NCBI GenBank assembly: GCA_014799465.1
Contig: JAAVHZ010000006.1
Span: 62,001-126,000 of the forward strand
DNA: 64,000 nucleotides
Reading direction: 5' to 3'
Source: Lachnospiraceae bacterium
Lineage (GTDB): Bacteria; Bacillota; Clostridia; Lachnospirales; Lachnospiraceae
Positions 53,208 through 62,307 of this stretch are shown here, in pieces; within the stretch, counting starts at the first letter, position 1; every line of letters starts with the position of its first letter. Both the position numbers and the translations under genes were made by a program. The notes under the pieces are model-generated. The model worked only from the letters and a program-made list of their open reading frames with translations. It had not been told where the DNA came from and searched no databases.

Positions 53208-55496
53208 ATGAATAAAAAAAGACTTGGGTATATTATAAAAATTGCATGTGTTCTTATGTTTATGGTGATTATATCTGCATCATGGACAGATGATACATAT
53301 GCGGCAACTTATAAAAACTTTAAATATGAAAAGATAAATGGTGGAAAGAACATAGAGATAACAGGATACAAAGGAAATCCGTCAAAAGTTGTGATTCCGT
53401 CAAAGATTTCAGGTAAAAAAGTGGTTTCAATAGGGCAAAAGGCATTTTCAGGCAAATCAAAACTGACTTCTGTAGCTATACCAAATACAGTTAAAACCGT
53501 AAAAGCATATGCATTTTTTAACTGTAAGAAGCTTAAAAGTGTAAGTGTGCCATCATCTGTAAACAGGATATATTCATTTGCTTTCGGATATAAGTCTGAT
53601 AGAACCAATATCAGCGGATTTTCCATAAAAGGTGATATCGGTACGGCGGCATACAGATATGCATTATATAATGAGATGTCATTTAGTATAAAAAATCTTA
53701 AGGTATCTGAAGTATATACAGAGCGTCTTAAAATGACGCAGACAAACCTTACATGGTCTGCATCTGATGCTGACGGATATATAGTATACAGGGCTGATTC
53801 AACAGGAAAAAATTATAAAAAGATAGCTGATGTTGCAGGTGGAACAAGCTATAAGGATGAGGCTTTAAAGGATGGCAGTATATATTTTTATAAGATAAAA
53901 CCTTATAAAATTCTTGATGATAAAAAATGGTATGGAAGTAATTCGGCAGCAAAGATATCAGAATGGGGAAAATATAATAAGGCATCATTTGAACTGAAAC
54001 TTAGAAACAAAACAGATATGTCTGCAAAACAGGGAGTGTATTATGAGATATTTGTACGTTCTTTTGCGGATTCTGATGGTGATGGAATAGGTGACTTTAA
54101 CGGAGTTACGGCAAAGCTTGATTACCTTAAGGAACTGGGCATTGAAGGAATATGGCTTATGCCTGTTAATGCATCTCCATCTTATCACGGATATGATGTA
54201 ACTGACTATATGACGCTTAATGGTGAATATGGTACAGAGGAAGAATTTAAAAATATGCTGTCTGAGGCACATAAGAGGGGTATTAAGGTGATAATGGATT
54301 TTGTAATTAATCATACAGCCTATTCACATCCATGGTTTCAAAGTGCCATTTCAGACGTGCATAGCCCATACAGGGATTATTACAGATTCGTAAGCAGATA
54401 TGATACAGCAAATTATGATGAATTTGATATGTCACCATGGTATTCAGATGTATGGCAGAGAGCAGGGGATTATTATTACTATTCGGCATTTTACGGATTT
54501 ATGCCTGACCTTAATTATAACAATCCTAAAGTCAGGGAAGAGATTAAGAATGCAGCAGGCAAATGGCTTAATATGGGTATAGACGGATTCAGACTGGATG
54601 CGGCAATGCACATTTATGGAGATTATGAGTTCAGACAGATGACAGATAAAGAAAGGCTGGATGCCAATATACAGTGGTGGAATGAATTTGCATCATATTG
54701 TGAGACTATTAATCCTGATGTATATCTGGTAGGAGAGGCTTGGCAGAATGATGAGGTACTGGCAGAATATGTACAGCCTTTTGATACGAAATTTAATTTT
54801 GCATTTGAACAAAACATGATGAGTTCGGTTCAGGAAGGAAAAACAGTACTTCAGGATGGCACTTCACTTGCACAAAGTCTTCAGAATATTCTGGATGAAT
54901 ATGGTAAGAAAGATACTAAATATCTTGATGGAATATTCGGTACTAACCATGACCAGAACAGGATAATGTCGCAGGTGGAAGGCAATGCTGATAAGGCAAG
55001 GTTAGTAGCAAACATTTACATGACTCTTCCGGGCAATCCATATATTTATTACGGTGAAGAGCTGGGAATGTATGGTTCGGGTGATGATGAGAATAAAAGA
55101 ACACCATTTATATGGTCAGCAGATAAGAGTGATATGATGACATCATGGGAAGCTGATAGCCAGAATGGCAGCGTATCGCCGTTTAATGTGCAGAAGACGG
55201 ATGAAAATTCTATGTATAATTACTATAAGAAAATGATTGAGTTAAGAAAGTCTCATAAGGCATTAACATCAGGTTCTTATAAAGCGGTATCAGCAGGAAA
55301 TGATGGTGTTATGGCATATATAAGGGAGTATGATGGGGAAAAACTTATAGTAATGCATAATCTTTCATCTGAGAGCGTGACTATAAATCTTGAAGAAAAA
55401 AATGGTGAGAAAATAGTATTTAGTAATGGTGAGGATAATATGGTCAATGGTGGTGAAGTTACACTGGCACCATATGGAAGTCTGATTATACAGTAA
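53208..55496 (+). CDS. LRR-FN3-GH13 secreted alpha-amylase-like enzyme
   Basis: 762 residues from the ATG at 53208 (GGAGG five bases upstream). A signal peptide (to about residue 32, TYAA) is followed by BspA-like repeats (35-165: VVSIGQKAFSGKSKL, VKAYAFFNCKKLKSVSVPSS), an FN3-like domain (170-260, NLTWSASDADGYIVYRADS) and a GH13 barrel (275-690). Catalytic residues by family: Asp464 (GFRLDA), Glu510 (LVGEAWQ), Asp582 (TNHDQNR). YYEIFVRSFADSDGDGIGDF marks the oligo-glucosidase/amylase side of GH13. LRR repeats in front of a glycosidase are unusual. Exported; likely cell-surface starch breakdown. Confidence 0.9.
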   Translation: MNKKRLGYIIKIACVLMFMVIISASWTDDTYAATYKNFKYEKINGGKNIEITGYKGNPSKVVIPSKISGKKVVSIGQKAFSGKSKLTSVAIPNTVKTVKAYAFFNCKKLKSVSVPSSVNRIYSFAFGYKSDRTNISGFSIKGDIGTAAYRYALYNEMSFSIKNLKVSEVYTERLKMTQTNLTWSASDADGYIVYRADSTGKNYKKIADVAGGTSYKDEALKDGSIYFYKIKPYKILDDKKWYGSNSAAKISEWGKYNKASFELKLRNKTDMSAKQGVYYEIFVRSFADSDGDGIGDFNGVTAKLDYLKELGIEGIWLMPVNASPSYHGYDVTDYMTLNGEYGTEEEFKNMLSEAHKRGIKVIMDFVINHTAYSHPWFQSAISDVHSPYRDYYRFVSRYDTANYDEFDMSPWYSDVWQRAGDYYYYSAFYGFMPDLNYNNPKVREEIKNAAGKWLNMGIDGFRLDAAMHIYGDYEFRQMTDKERLDANIQWWNEFASYCETINPDVYLVGEAWQNDEVLAEYVQPFDTKFNFAFEQNMMSSVQEGKTVLQDGTSLAQSLQNILDEYGKKDTKYLDGIFGTNHDQNRIMSQVEGNADKARLVANIYMTLPGNPYIYYGEELGMYGSGDDENKRTPFIWSADKSDMMTSWEADSQNGSVSPFNVQKTDENSMYNYYKKMIELRKSHKALTSGSYKAVSAGNDGVMAYIREYDGEKLIVMHNLSSESVTINLEEKNGEKIVFSNGEDNMVNGGEVTLAPYGSLIIQ

Positions 55497-55527
55497 TAAG
55501 TGGTATAATAGAGCTATTCGTGCTGAT

Positions 55528-55596
55528 ATGGCAATCGAAGAAGAATATGAAAGCGGTTATTTCGATGATTATTATGATGAAGATGGTAATTGGTAA
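55528..55596 (+). other. short acidic coding fragment
   Basis: 22 codons (MAIEEEYESGYFDDYYDEDG, NW) whose frame is open upstream to the amylase stop (WYNRAIRAD). No ribosome site before the ATG. Either the tail of a lost gene or a spurious ORF. Confidence 0.25.
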
Positions 55597-55614
55597 AGGA
55601 GCAGATCGAATACC

Positions 55615-55935
55615 ATGGTGAAAAATAAATTTCCAAAGAAATTAATAGTTATCATATTAATTTTAGTTATATTGCAAATGGTAATACTTATTGTTTATTT
55701 TTCACATTCAACGTATTGGAAATACAATGATTGGTGGATAGTTGGAAATGATATTGATAATGTTGAAAAAAGGTATGGTGAATTTGACTTTGATTATGGT
55801 AACCGTAAGGCATATTATATTGGAAGAGATGATGCAATAATAATGCCTTCACATACACCTCAATATTATTGGATGGAACTTGATGATAATGGTATTGTTA
55901 CTCAAGTATACATAGCAGGTCCAATCGGTGGATAA
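55615..55935 (+). CDS. small membrane-anchored hypothetical protein
   Basis: 106 residues: one N-terminal hydrophobic helix (KLIVIILILVILQMVILIVY), then a Tyr/Asp-rich extracytoplasmic part (DNVEKRYGEFDFDYGNRKAY). Unrecognised. AAAGGAG lies 13 bp before the ATG, somewhat far. Confidence 0.65.
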   Translation: MVKNKFPKKLIVIILILVILQMVILIVYFSHSTYWKYNDWWIVGNDIDNVEKRYGEFDFDYGNRKAYYIGRDDAIIMPSHTPQYYWMELDDNGIVTQVYIAGPIGG

Positions 55936-55971
55936 ACCAATTTGCTTATTTAAAAATTAAAGGACTGTAAA

Positions 55972-56015
55972 AAACAGCCATATCTCGTAAAGTTATGAGA
56001 TATGGCTGTTTCTTT
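55972..56015. terminator. bidirectional terminator
   Basis: AAACAGCCATATCTC (55972-55986) pairs perfectly with GAGATATGGCTGTTT (55997-56011); TTTCTTTATT follows on the plus strand and an A tract precedes it. Between convergent genes. Confidence 0.85.
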
Positions 56016-56033
56016 ATTATGGTGAAATTTTAA

Positions 56034-56549
56034 CTATTTTTGCTTTTTCTCAGCCTTTTTTGCATGTCTTTCAGCTTTTTTAGCTTCTGCCTGCTGCATT
56101 GCCAGTTTTTCAGCTTTCTTTTCAGCACGTTTTTCTTTTCTGGATTTTTTCTGTTCAGGCAGCGGACCTCTTATACGTTTTGCAGACATTACATAAAGAC
56201 CGCTGACAGTTGCCTTCACTTCCTGCTTAGGAAGTATTGAATCATAGATTTTTTCATCACATATAAGTGACATAACACGAGGACCGACTTTTACCTTTAT
56301 AATGGGCAGTTTAGTCCACCGCAGATATTTTGGTGTTTGTTCCGTAACCATTTTGGGAAGACCGGCTTCTGTAAGTTTCATACGCTTTTTGTCAATTACA
56401 TAAAATGACATTGTTTGTGACTGGGCTTCCATAGTTGCTTTCTGAGATTCTGATTTTTTTTCTGCTTTTCTTCCTAATATATACATTATAACCATTAATG
56501 CGGCTATTATTATAAGAACTATCAGAATCACTTTTAATGCTGTACTCAT
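56034..56549 (-). CDS. conserved membrane-anchored Lys-rich protein
   Basis: 171 residues. An N-terminal helix (VILIVLIIIAALMVIMYIL), a basic linker, a central beta-rich domain (MSFYVIDKKRMKLTEAGLPK, IKVKVGPRVMSLICDEKIYD) and a very Lys/Ala/Glu-rich helical tail from residue 132 on. No named family; the layout (anchor, small domain, charged tail) is common in Lachnospiraceae. Good AGGAGGAG site. Confidence 0.7.
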   Translation of the reverse strand: MSTALKVILIVLIIIAALMVIMYILGRKAEKKSESQKATMEAQSQTMSFYVIDKKRMKLTEAGLPKMVTEQTPKYLRWTKLPIIKVKVGPRVMSLICDEKIYDSILPKQEVKATVSGLYVMSAKRIRGPLPEQKKSRKEKRAEKKAEKLAMQQAEAKKAERHAKKAEKKQK

Positions 56550-56661
56550 AACATGACTCCTCCTTATAACTCATAGAGTACATTCTATCATTTGAATGAA
56601 TAAAATACAAGGAAAAAGTTACTATATTACTGTTACATAGTGTGGAAAGGTGAGAAAAAAT

Positions 56662-57876
56662 ATGTGTGAAAATATTGCGATAAGGCAGATAGATGAATTA
56701 AGTAAACATAAATACAAAGCGGAATATGCAGATATGATGTTGTTTAATCTTTGCTCTAATGATGCAGTTATTTCTGATGATAATGATATAGAGGTTTTTA
56801 CCGACGGCAGAAAGAAGTTTACAGATATGATATATGAAATGAACAAAGCAGAAAAATATATTCATATACAGTATTACATTATTAAGGATGACAGTTTATT
56901 TCATAATATAGAAGAAATTCTGGTAAAGAAAGCAGCACTTGGAGTAGAGGTCAGAGTACTTTTGGATGGTATTGGTGGAAGATATCTGAAACAGTCTTCG
57001 ATATTAAGAATGAAAAGGAATGGAATAGAGGTAGGCATATTTTATCCATCATGGTTTGGATGTGTTAATATGCGGATAAATCATCGTAATCATAGGAAAG
57101 TTGCAGTAATAGACGGAGTGGGATATGTTGGTGGATTTAACATTGGAGAAGAGTATCTTGGATATGATAAGAGGTTTGGTGAGTGGAGAGATACACATTT
57201 AAAATTCAGGGGAAGTGCAGTAAAAGAACTTCAAAAATCATTTGCTGAGGACTGGAAAAAAGCTACAGGTAAGGAACTTGATGATAATAAGAAATATTTT
57301 GAGGATATTAAAAAAAGTAATGGCGGAAAAATTAAGGTTCAGATAATAAAAAGCGGCTATCCGTCATCTTTTCAGATTATAAGGGACAATTACCTTAAAA
57401 TAATATATCAGGCGAAAAAAAACATCTATATGCAGTCACCATATTTTGTGCCCGACAGTGCGGTGATGGATGCCATAAAGTCAGCATCATTATCGGGGGT
57501 GGAGGTAAAGATTATGGTGCCGGGTACACCTGACCATCCCTGTGTTTTTTGGACTACAGGGTGTTATGTTGGTGAGGTACTGGCGGCAGGTGTTAAGGTG
57601 TATAGGTATATGGGAGGATTTTTGCATGCAAAGGGGCTTATGGCTGACGGGAAAATCTGCACATTTGGAACAACAAATGCAGATATAAGAAGTTTCAGCC
57701 TTAATTTTGAAATAAATGCACTTATATATGATAAGGATTTTACGATTAAAATGGAAAATATATTTCTTGATGATTTGAATATGTGTGAAGAGGTGAGCGG
57801 TTACAGATATAAATGCAGGGGGATTGCACCAAGGATAAAGGGATGGATGTTTAAAATAGGTGCAAAGTTTATGTGA
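56662..57876 (+). CDS. cardiolipin synthase-like phospholipase D protein
   Basis: 404 residues from the ATG at 56662 (GGAAAGGTGAG upstream; GTG at 56650 would add four). Two HKD motifs are complete: NHRKVAVIDGVGYVGGFNIG (HxKxxxxD) and LHAKGLMADGKICTFGTTNA. They condense phosphatidylglycerol to cardiolipin in Cls enzymes. The usual N-terminal pair of membrane helices is absent; a hydrophilic N-terminus takes its place, so it may be peripheral. PLD-family enzymes with other substrates are possible. Confidence 0.85.
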   Translation: MCENIAIRQIDELSKHKYKAEYADMMLFNLCSNDAVISDDNDIEVFTDGRKKFTDMIYEMNKAEKYIHIQYYIIKDDSLFHNIEEILVKKAALGVEVRVLLDGIGGRYLKQSSILRMKRNGIEVGIFYPSWFGCVNMRINHRNHRKVAVIDGVGYVGGFNIGEEYLGYDKRFGEWRDTHLKFRGSAVKELQKSFAEDWKKATGKELDDNKKYFEDIKKSNGGKIKVQIIKSGYPSSFQIIRDNYLKIIYQAKKNIYMQSPYFVPDSAVMDAIKSASLSGVEVKIMVPGTPDHPCVFWTTGCYVGEVLAAGVKVYRYMGGFLHAKGLMADGKICTFGTTNADIRSFSLNFEINALIYDKDFTIKMENIFLDDLNMCEEVSGYRYKCRGIAPRIKGWMFKIGAKFM

Positions 57877-57953
57877 TATCAGATAGAAGACATGAGGCAC
57901 ATTGGTATATATGCACAATAAAGAATAAAAATAGTGTACAGATTGTAACAAAA

Positions 57954-58006
57954 TGTATATTTGATATACAAATGCTATTGCTATTTTTATGTAAAAATGC
58001 TAATCT
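57954..58006 (+). promoter_or_regulatory. promoter and upstream palindrome of amylase 1
   Basis: TGTATATTTGATATACA (57954-57970, perfect 7-bp arms) lies 7 bp before TTGCTA (57978-57983), followed after 17 bp by TGC-TAATCT (extended -10, 58001-58006). The same layout precedes amylase 2, suggesting an activator site. Confidence 0.65.
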
Positions 58007-58069
58007 AAATTTAAAGCAATAGTTTGGCTTTAGCAGTTAAATGATTTTTAAATTTAAGGAAGGTGGATT

Positions 58070-61000
58070 ATGAAAAGAGGTAGTTTAAGAAGAGTTTTAA
58101 CATCATTTCTGGCTGTTATTGTATTCTTTTCAAGCGTATTTGTCTCTGATGTGGTAAGTGGTACACAGGAAGTAGCAGCTGAGACAAACAGTAAGAATGC
58201 AGTGGGAAATGAAGAAAAGAATACCGAAGATACGCCTGTTCTTGTGGAGGATTCACAGGATTCCAGTGTGTATTACAATTCAAACAGCAGTATTCAGGAT
58301 TTCAGGGATGAAACAATCTACTTTGTTATGACAACAAGGTTTTATGATGGAGATTCATCTAATAATGTACAATGCTGGGATGCACAGGATAAAAATGCTA
58401 ATGACCCTCCATGGAGAGGAGATTTTAGAGGACTTATTGACAAGCTGGATTATATAAAAGCTTTAGGATTTACGGCTATATGGATTACACCTGTTGTAGA
58501 AAATGCAAGCGGATATGATTATCATGGTTATCATGCAATTAACTTTTCCAAGGTGGATCCGAGATATGAATCTGATGATTGTACATATCAGGATTTAATA
58601 GATGCCATCCATGCTAAAGGAATGAAGGTTATACAGGACGTTGTATTTAACCATACGGGCAACTGGGGTGAGGAAAATCTTTACCCGATTGCATCAAAAG
58701 ATTATTCAGCAGATTTATCGGATTGTGAGAAATCCATGGTAATTAATTATGACTATGCATGGGATGAAGTGGCAAAACTTTTGGAAGGAAAAGACTATGC
58801 ATCAGCCGTACCGGAAACTCAGTTTCAGACGAGAGTAAGGCTATTAGGTGAGGATGACTATGATAAAGAGAAGATTTATCATCATGACGGTGGACTGAAG
58901 TCATGGGAGACATATGATGAACAGGTGAAGAATATTGCAGGAGACTGTATTGATTTAAATACGGAAAATCCTAAGGTATATAAGTATCTGGTGGATGCAT
59001 ACAGCAATTATATAAAAATGGGTGTGGATGCTTTCCGTGTGGACACTGTGAAGCATATATCCAGACTGACATACAACAAAGCTCTTATTGCACCATTAAA
59101 TGAGGCATATAACGAGGTTCATGGGACAACAGGGGAAGGCAATTTCTTTATGTTCGGAGAGGTCTGTACCCGTGTCCGTGATGTATGGAATCATGACATG
59201 CCTTGTATTTCATGTCCTTTCTTTACATGGAAGGAAAGGAAAGACTATGCATGGGATGATTCTGATACACTGGCAGCAGCGGCTACAAACAGGGCATCCG
59301 TTGATAAGCATTTTGAAGATAACAGAGGTCTGAATGATGAGCCGACAAGCAATAATGCCAAGTTAAATGGAAATAATTACCATACACCGGATTACAGCAA
59401 GGCATCCGGATTAAATGTAATTGATTTCCCGATGCATTGGAATTTTCAGCATGCAAGTGACGCATTCCGGGTTGCAGTTGAGAAGGATCAATATTACAAT
59501 GATGCCACATTTAATGTAACATATGTTGATTCACATGACTATGCACCGGATGGAGCACCGGAAAACCAGCGATTTGCCGGTTCTACAGAACAGTGGGCAG
59601 AGAACCTGAGCCTGATGTTTACATTCAGGGGTATTCCTTGTATTTATTATGGAAGTGAGGTTGAATTCCAGAAAGGAAAACCGATTGATGTAGGAACCAC
59701 ACAACCATTAGCAGAGACAGGAAGGGCATATTTTGGAGATTACATTGAAGGCAGTGTTGATGTAGTGGATTTTGCGAGATATTCAAATGCTACGGGTAAA
59801 ATGGCAGAGACGCTTAATAATCCGTTGTCATTGCATATCCAGAGACTGAACAGACTGCGTGCGGCAATACCGGCACTTAGAAAAGGCCAGTATTCTACAG
59901 AAGGATGCAGCGGCGGAATGTCTTATAAGAGACGTTACACTGATTCTACAACAGACAGCTTTGCACTTATAACCATATCAGGTGATGCAACATTTACTGG
60001 AATTCCTAATGGAAAATATACAGATGCCATTACAGGTGATGTACAGAACGTATCAAATGGTTCACTTTCTACAACAGGAGTAAAAGGTCAGGGAGACTTA
60101 AGAGTATATGTTCTGGATACAGAACTGACACAGGCGCCGGGAATGATAGACGGATACAGTGATTATATGTCAGGTGGAAAAGATGTAGAGGTAGTAGAGG
60201 CAGTTAAACCGACAGGAATATCTTTAGATAAGACATCTGCAAGCCTTGATTTAGGTGAGACAGTTAAATTTACAGCTACAGTAGCACCGGCAGATGCTAC
60301 TAATAAAACAGTTAAATGGAAATCAAGTGATACATCAGTAGCAGCTGTAAGCGGAAGCGGACAGGTTACAGCTAAAGGTGAAGGTACAGCAACTATATAT
60401 GCAGCTACAAGTAATGCAGCATCTTTTGATGACAATTCAGGTCTTGTGGCAAAAGCTACAGTAACAGTAAAGGCATCAGGAGTAAGGGTAACATCATTAA
60501 GCCTAAGCAAGACTTCTGTTACATTGGATGGAGGAGAGTCAGTAACGATAACGACAACAATACTTCCTCCAAATGCAAGTCCAAAATATGCTGAAATTAC
60601 ATGGACATCAAGCGATACATCAGTGGCAAAAGTCAGCAGTACAGGTGTTATAACAGGTGTTAAACAGGGTAAGGCGACTGTTACGGCAACTACCATGGAT
60701 GGAGTATCTGCTACGGTGGAGGTAGAAGTAAAAGGTACAGTAATCTATGGAAATGTCATTTATTTTGAAAAACCGTCAGACTGGGGTAATAAAATTAATA
60801 TGTACATGTGGTCTGATGATCCTAAATGGACAAATGCCGCATGGCCGGGAGTTGCAATGTCTGTTATAGATGAGGAAAAGGGAATATATGGTATTGAGTG
60901 GCCGGAAGGCAAGAGCGGTGTTAATGTAATATTTAATGATGGCAGTAATCAGACGGATGATTTGAAGAATGCTACAATGAATGGATATTATAATAAAGAT

Positions 61001-62023
61001 GGTTTGGTAAAGGAAATGCCGACTGTAGAGCAGCCAAGCGATGATCAGACAAAGCCGAGTGATGATCAAACAAAGCCAAGCGATGATCAGACAAAACCAA
61101 GTGATGATCAGACAAAACCAAGTGATGATCAGACAAAGCCAAGTGATGATCAGACAAAGCCAAGTGATGATCAGACAAAGCCGAGTGATGATCAGACAAA
61201 ACCAAGTGATGATCAGACAAAGCCAAGTGATGATCAGACAAAACCAAGTGATGATCAGACAAAACCAAGTGATGATCAGACAAAACCAAGCGATGATCAG
61301 ACAAAACCAAGCGATGATCAGACAAAGCCAAGTGATGATCAGACAAAGCCGAGTGATGATCAGACAAAGCCAAGTGATGATCAGACAAAGCCAAGTGATG
61401 ATCAGACAAAACCAAGCGAAAATCCGACTGAACCACCTGTAGTTCCTGTTAAAGATTTAAAGATAAAATCATTTACGGTCAGTGTTGCAAGTGGAATGCT
61501 TGAAAAAGGAAAATCAGTAAAATTAAAAGCCACTGCCCAAAATGCACAGGGAACAGCAAAGTACAGATTTACGGTTAAGAGGAACAATACAGTAACAATG
61601 ATTCAAAATTATTCAACAAGGTCATATGTGAACTGGAAACCTTCAAAATCCGGTAAATATACACTTACGGTATATGTGAAGGATGATTATAGGGTAGTTA
61701 AAAAGAGTATTTCGAACTTTACTGTAAATGATACATTGAAGATTTCGAGTTTTAAAGTCAGTGTGGGCAGCAAGAAAGCTTATGTAGGTAAAAAGATTAA
61801 ATTGTCATCAAAAGCGGCAGGCGGTACAAAGAGTTATATGTATAAGTTCTCATATAAGCTTGGAAATAAAGCTAAGACTATATCGGGATACAGTAAAAAG
61901 TCGAGTGTGAACTGGACGCCTAAAAAAGCCGGAACATATCAGTTAAGGGTATATGTAAAAGATACAAAAACCGGAAAAGTTGTAAGTAAGATTATAAAGA
62001 AATATGTAGTAAAAAGAAAATAG
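58070..62023 (+). CDS. large secreted GH13 alpha-amylase with Big_2, CBM and repeat linker
   Basis: 1317 residues; AAGGAAGGTGG precedes the ATG. Signal peptide 1-38 (VFVSDVVSG). GH13 barrel about 70-690 with Asp325 (AFRVDTVKH), Glu364 (MFGEVCT) and Asp490 (YVDSHDY) as catalytic triad by family. Two Big_2 domains follow (about 710-797, 803-889), a CBM26/25-like starch-binding module (about 890-985: WGNKINMYMWSDDPKWTNAA, WPG), 18 copies of PSDDQTK (989-1114) and two basic Ig-like repeats at the C-terminus (VNWKPSKSGKYTLTVYVKD and VNWTPKKAGTYQLRVYVKD). No LPXTG. It degrades starch outside the cell; the C-terminus probably holds it at the wall. A paralogue follows directly. Confidence 0.93.
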   Translation: MKRGSLRRVLTSFLAVIVFFSSVFVSDVVSGTQEVAAETNSKNAVGNEEKNTEDTPVLVEDSQDSSVYYNSNSSIQDFRDETIYFVMTTRFYDGDSSNNVQCWDAQDKNANDPPWRGDFRGLIDKLDYIKALGFTAIWITPVVENASGYDYHGYHAINFSKVDPRYESDDCTYQDLIDAIHAKGMKVIQDVVFNHTGNWGEENLYPIASKDYSADLSDCEKSMVINYDYAWDEVAKLLEGKDYASAVPETQFQTRVRLLGEDDYDKEKIYHHDGGLKSWETYDEQVKNIAGDCIDLNTENPKVYKYLVDAYSNYIKMGVDAFRVDTVKHISRLTYNKALIAPLNEAYNEVHGTTGEGNFFMFGEVCTRVRDVWNHDMPCISCPFFTWKERKDYAWDDSDTLAAAATNRASVDKHFEDNRGLNDEPTSNNAKLNGNNYHTPDYSKASGLNVIDFPMHWNFQHASDAFRVAVEKDQYYNDATFNVTYVDSHDYAPDGAPENQRFAGSTEQWAENLSLMFTFRGIPCIYYGSEVEFQKGKPIDVGTTQPLAETGRAYFGDYIEGSVDVVDFARYSNATGKMAETLNNPLSLHIQRLNRLRAAIPALRKGQYSTEGCSGGMSYKRRYTDSTTDSFALITISGDATFTGIPNGKYTDAITGDVQNVSNGSLSTTGVKGQGDLRVYVLDTELTQAPGMIDGYSDYMSGGKDVEVVEAVKPTGISLDKTSASLDLGETVKFTATVAPADATNKTVKWKSSDTSVAAVSGSGQVTAKGEGTATIYAATSNAASFDDNSGLVAKATVTVKASGVRVTSLSLSKTSVTLDGGESVTITTTILPPNASPKYAEITWTSSDTSVAKVSSTGVITGVKQGKATVTATTMDGVSATVEVEVKGTVIYGNVIYFEKPSDWGNKINMYMWSDDPKWTNAAWPGVAMSVIDEEKGIYGIEWPEGKSGVNVIFNDGSNQTDDLKNATMNGYYNKDGLVKEMPTVEQPSDDQTKPSDDQTKPSDDQTKPSDDQTKPSDDQTKPSDDQTKPSDDQTKPSDDQTKPSDDQTKPSDDQTKPSDDQTKPSDDQTKPSDDQTKPSDDQTKPSDDQTKPSDDQTKPSDDQTKPSDDQTKPSENPTEPPVVPVKDLKIKSFTVSVASGMLEKGKSVKLKATAQNAQGTAKYRFTVKRNNTVTMIQNYSTRSYVNWKPSKSGKYTLTVYVKDDYRVVKKSISNFTVNDTLKISSFKVSVGSKKAYVGKKIKLSSKAAGGTKSYMYKFSYKLGNKAKTISGYSKKSSVNWTPKKAGTYQLRVYVKDTKTGKVVSKIIKKYVVKRK
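61034..61411 (+). repeat. 18 x 21-bp in-frame tandem repeat (PSDDQTK linker)
   Basis: Exactly 18 units of 21 bp, encoding PSDDQTK each time. Units differ only at synonymous places (CCA/CCG, AGT/AGC, CAG/CAA, AAA/AAG), so the peptide is kept while the DNA drifts. It is a flexible linker between the starch-binding module and the C-terminal Ig-like domains, and a likely site of copy-number change. Confidence 0.95.
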
Positions 62024-62060
62024 CACTGTTCAGTAAAAAACAGAATATGTAAGTAAATAT

Positions 62061-62114
62061 AAACTGCTTCCAAAAGTCAGATTTGAAAGTTTGACAGTTG
62101 GGAGCAGTTTTTAT
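62061..62114 (+). terminator. terminator of amylase 1 gene
   Basis: AAACTGCTTCCAA (62061-62073) pairs with TTGGGAGCAGTTT (62098-62110), followed by TTATT. It separates the two amylase genes, so each is its own transcript. Confidence 0.8.
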
Positions 62115-62189
62115 TCCTCATTGCCTGCTTAAAATGTATTAGTAAATATGCACAGCAAAAATAATAAATAGTATTCAAAGTGCAACAAA

Positions 62190-62243
62190 ATACATATCTG
62201 ATGTATGAATACTATTGAAATTTTGGGTAAAAAATGCTAATTT
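62190..62243 (+). promoter_or_regulatory. promoter and upstream palindrome of amylase 2
   Basis: ATACATATCTGATGTAT (62190-62206, 6-bp arms) lies 8 bp before TTGAAA (62215-62220), then 17 bp and TGC-TAATTT (62238-62243). Parallel to the site at 57954-58006. Confidence 0.65.
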
Positions 62244-62307
62244 AGTATTATGAGCTATTGGCTGATTAGAACAGTTTTATTAATTTTTAAATTAAGGAAG
62301 GTGGATT

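Noticed and set aside
61034-61411. Regular 21-bp repeats that could look like a CRISPR array
   Set aside because: There are no spacers, the units are in frame and encode PSDDQTK, and no cas genes are present.
60972-61442. Long open frames on both strands across the repeat (for example minus strand 60972-61436)
   Set aside because: They are by-products of the 21-bp periodic sequence; only the plus frame belongs to a signal-peptide protein with a ribosome site.
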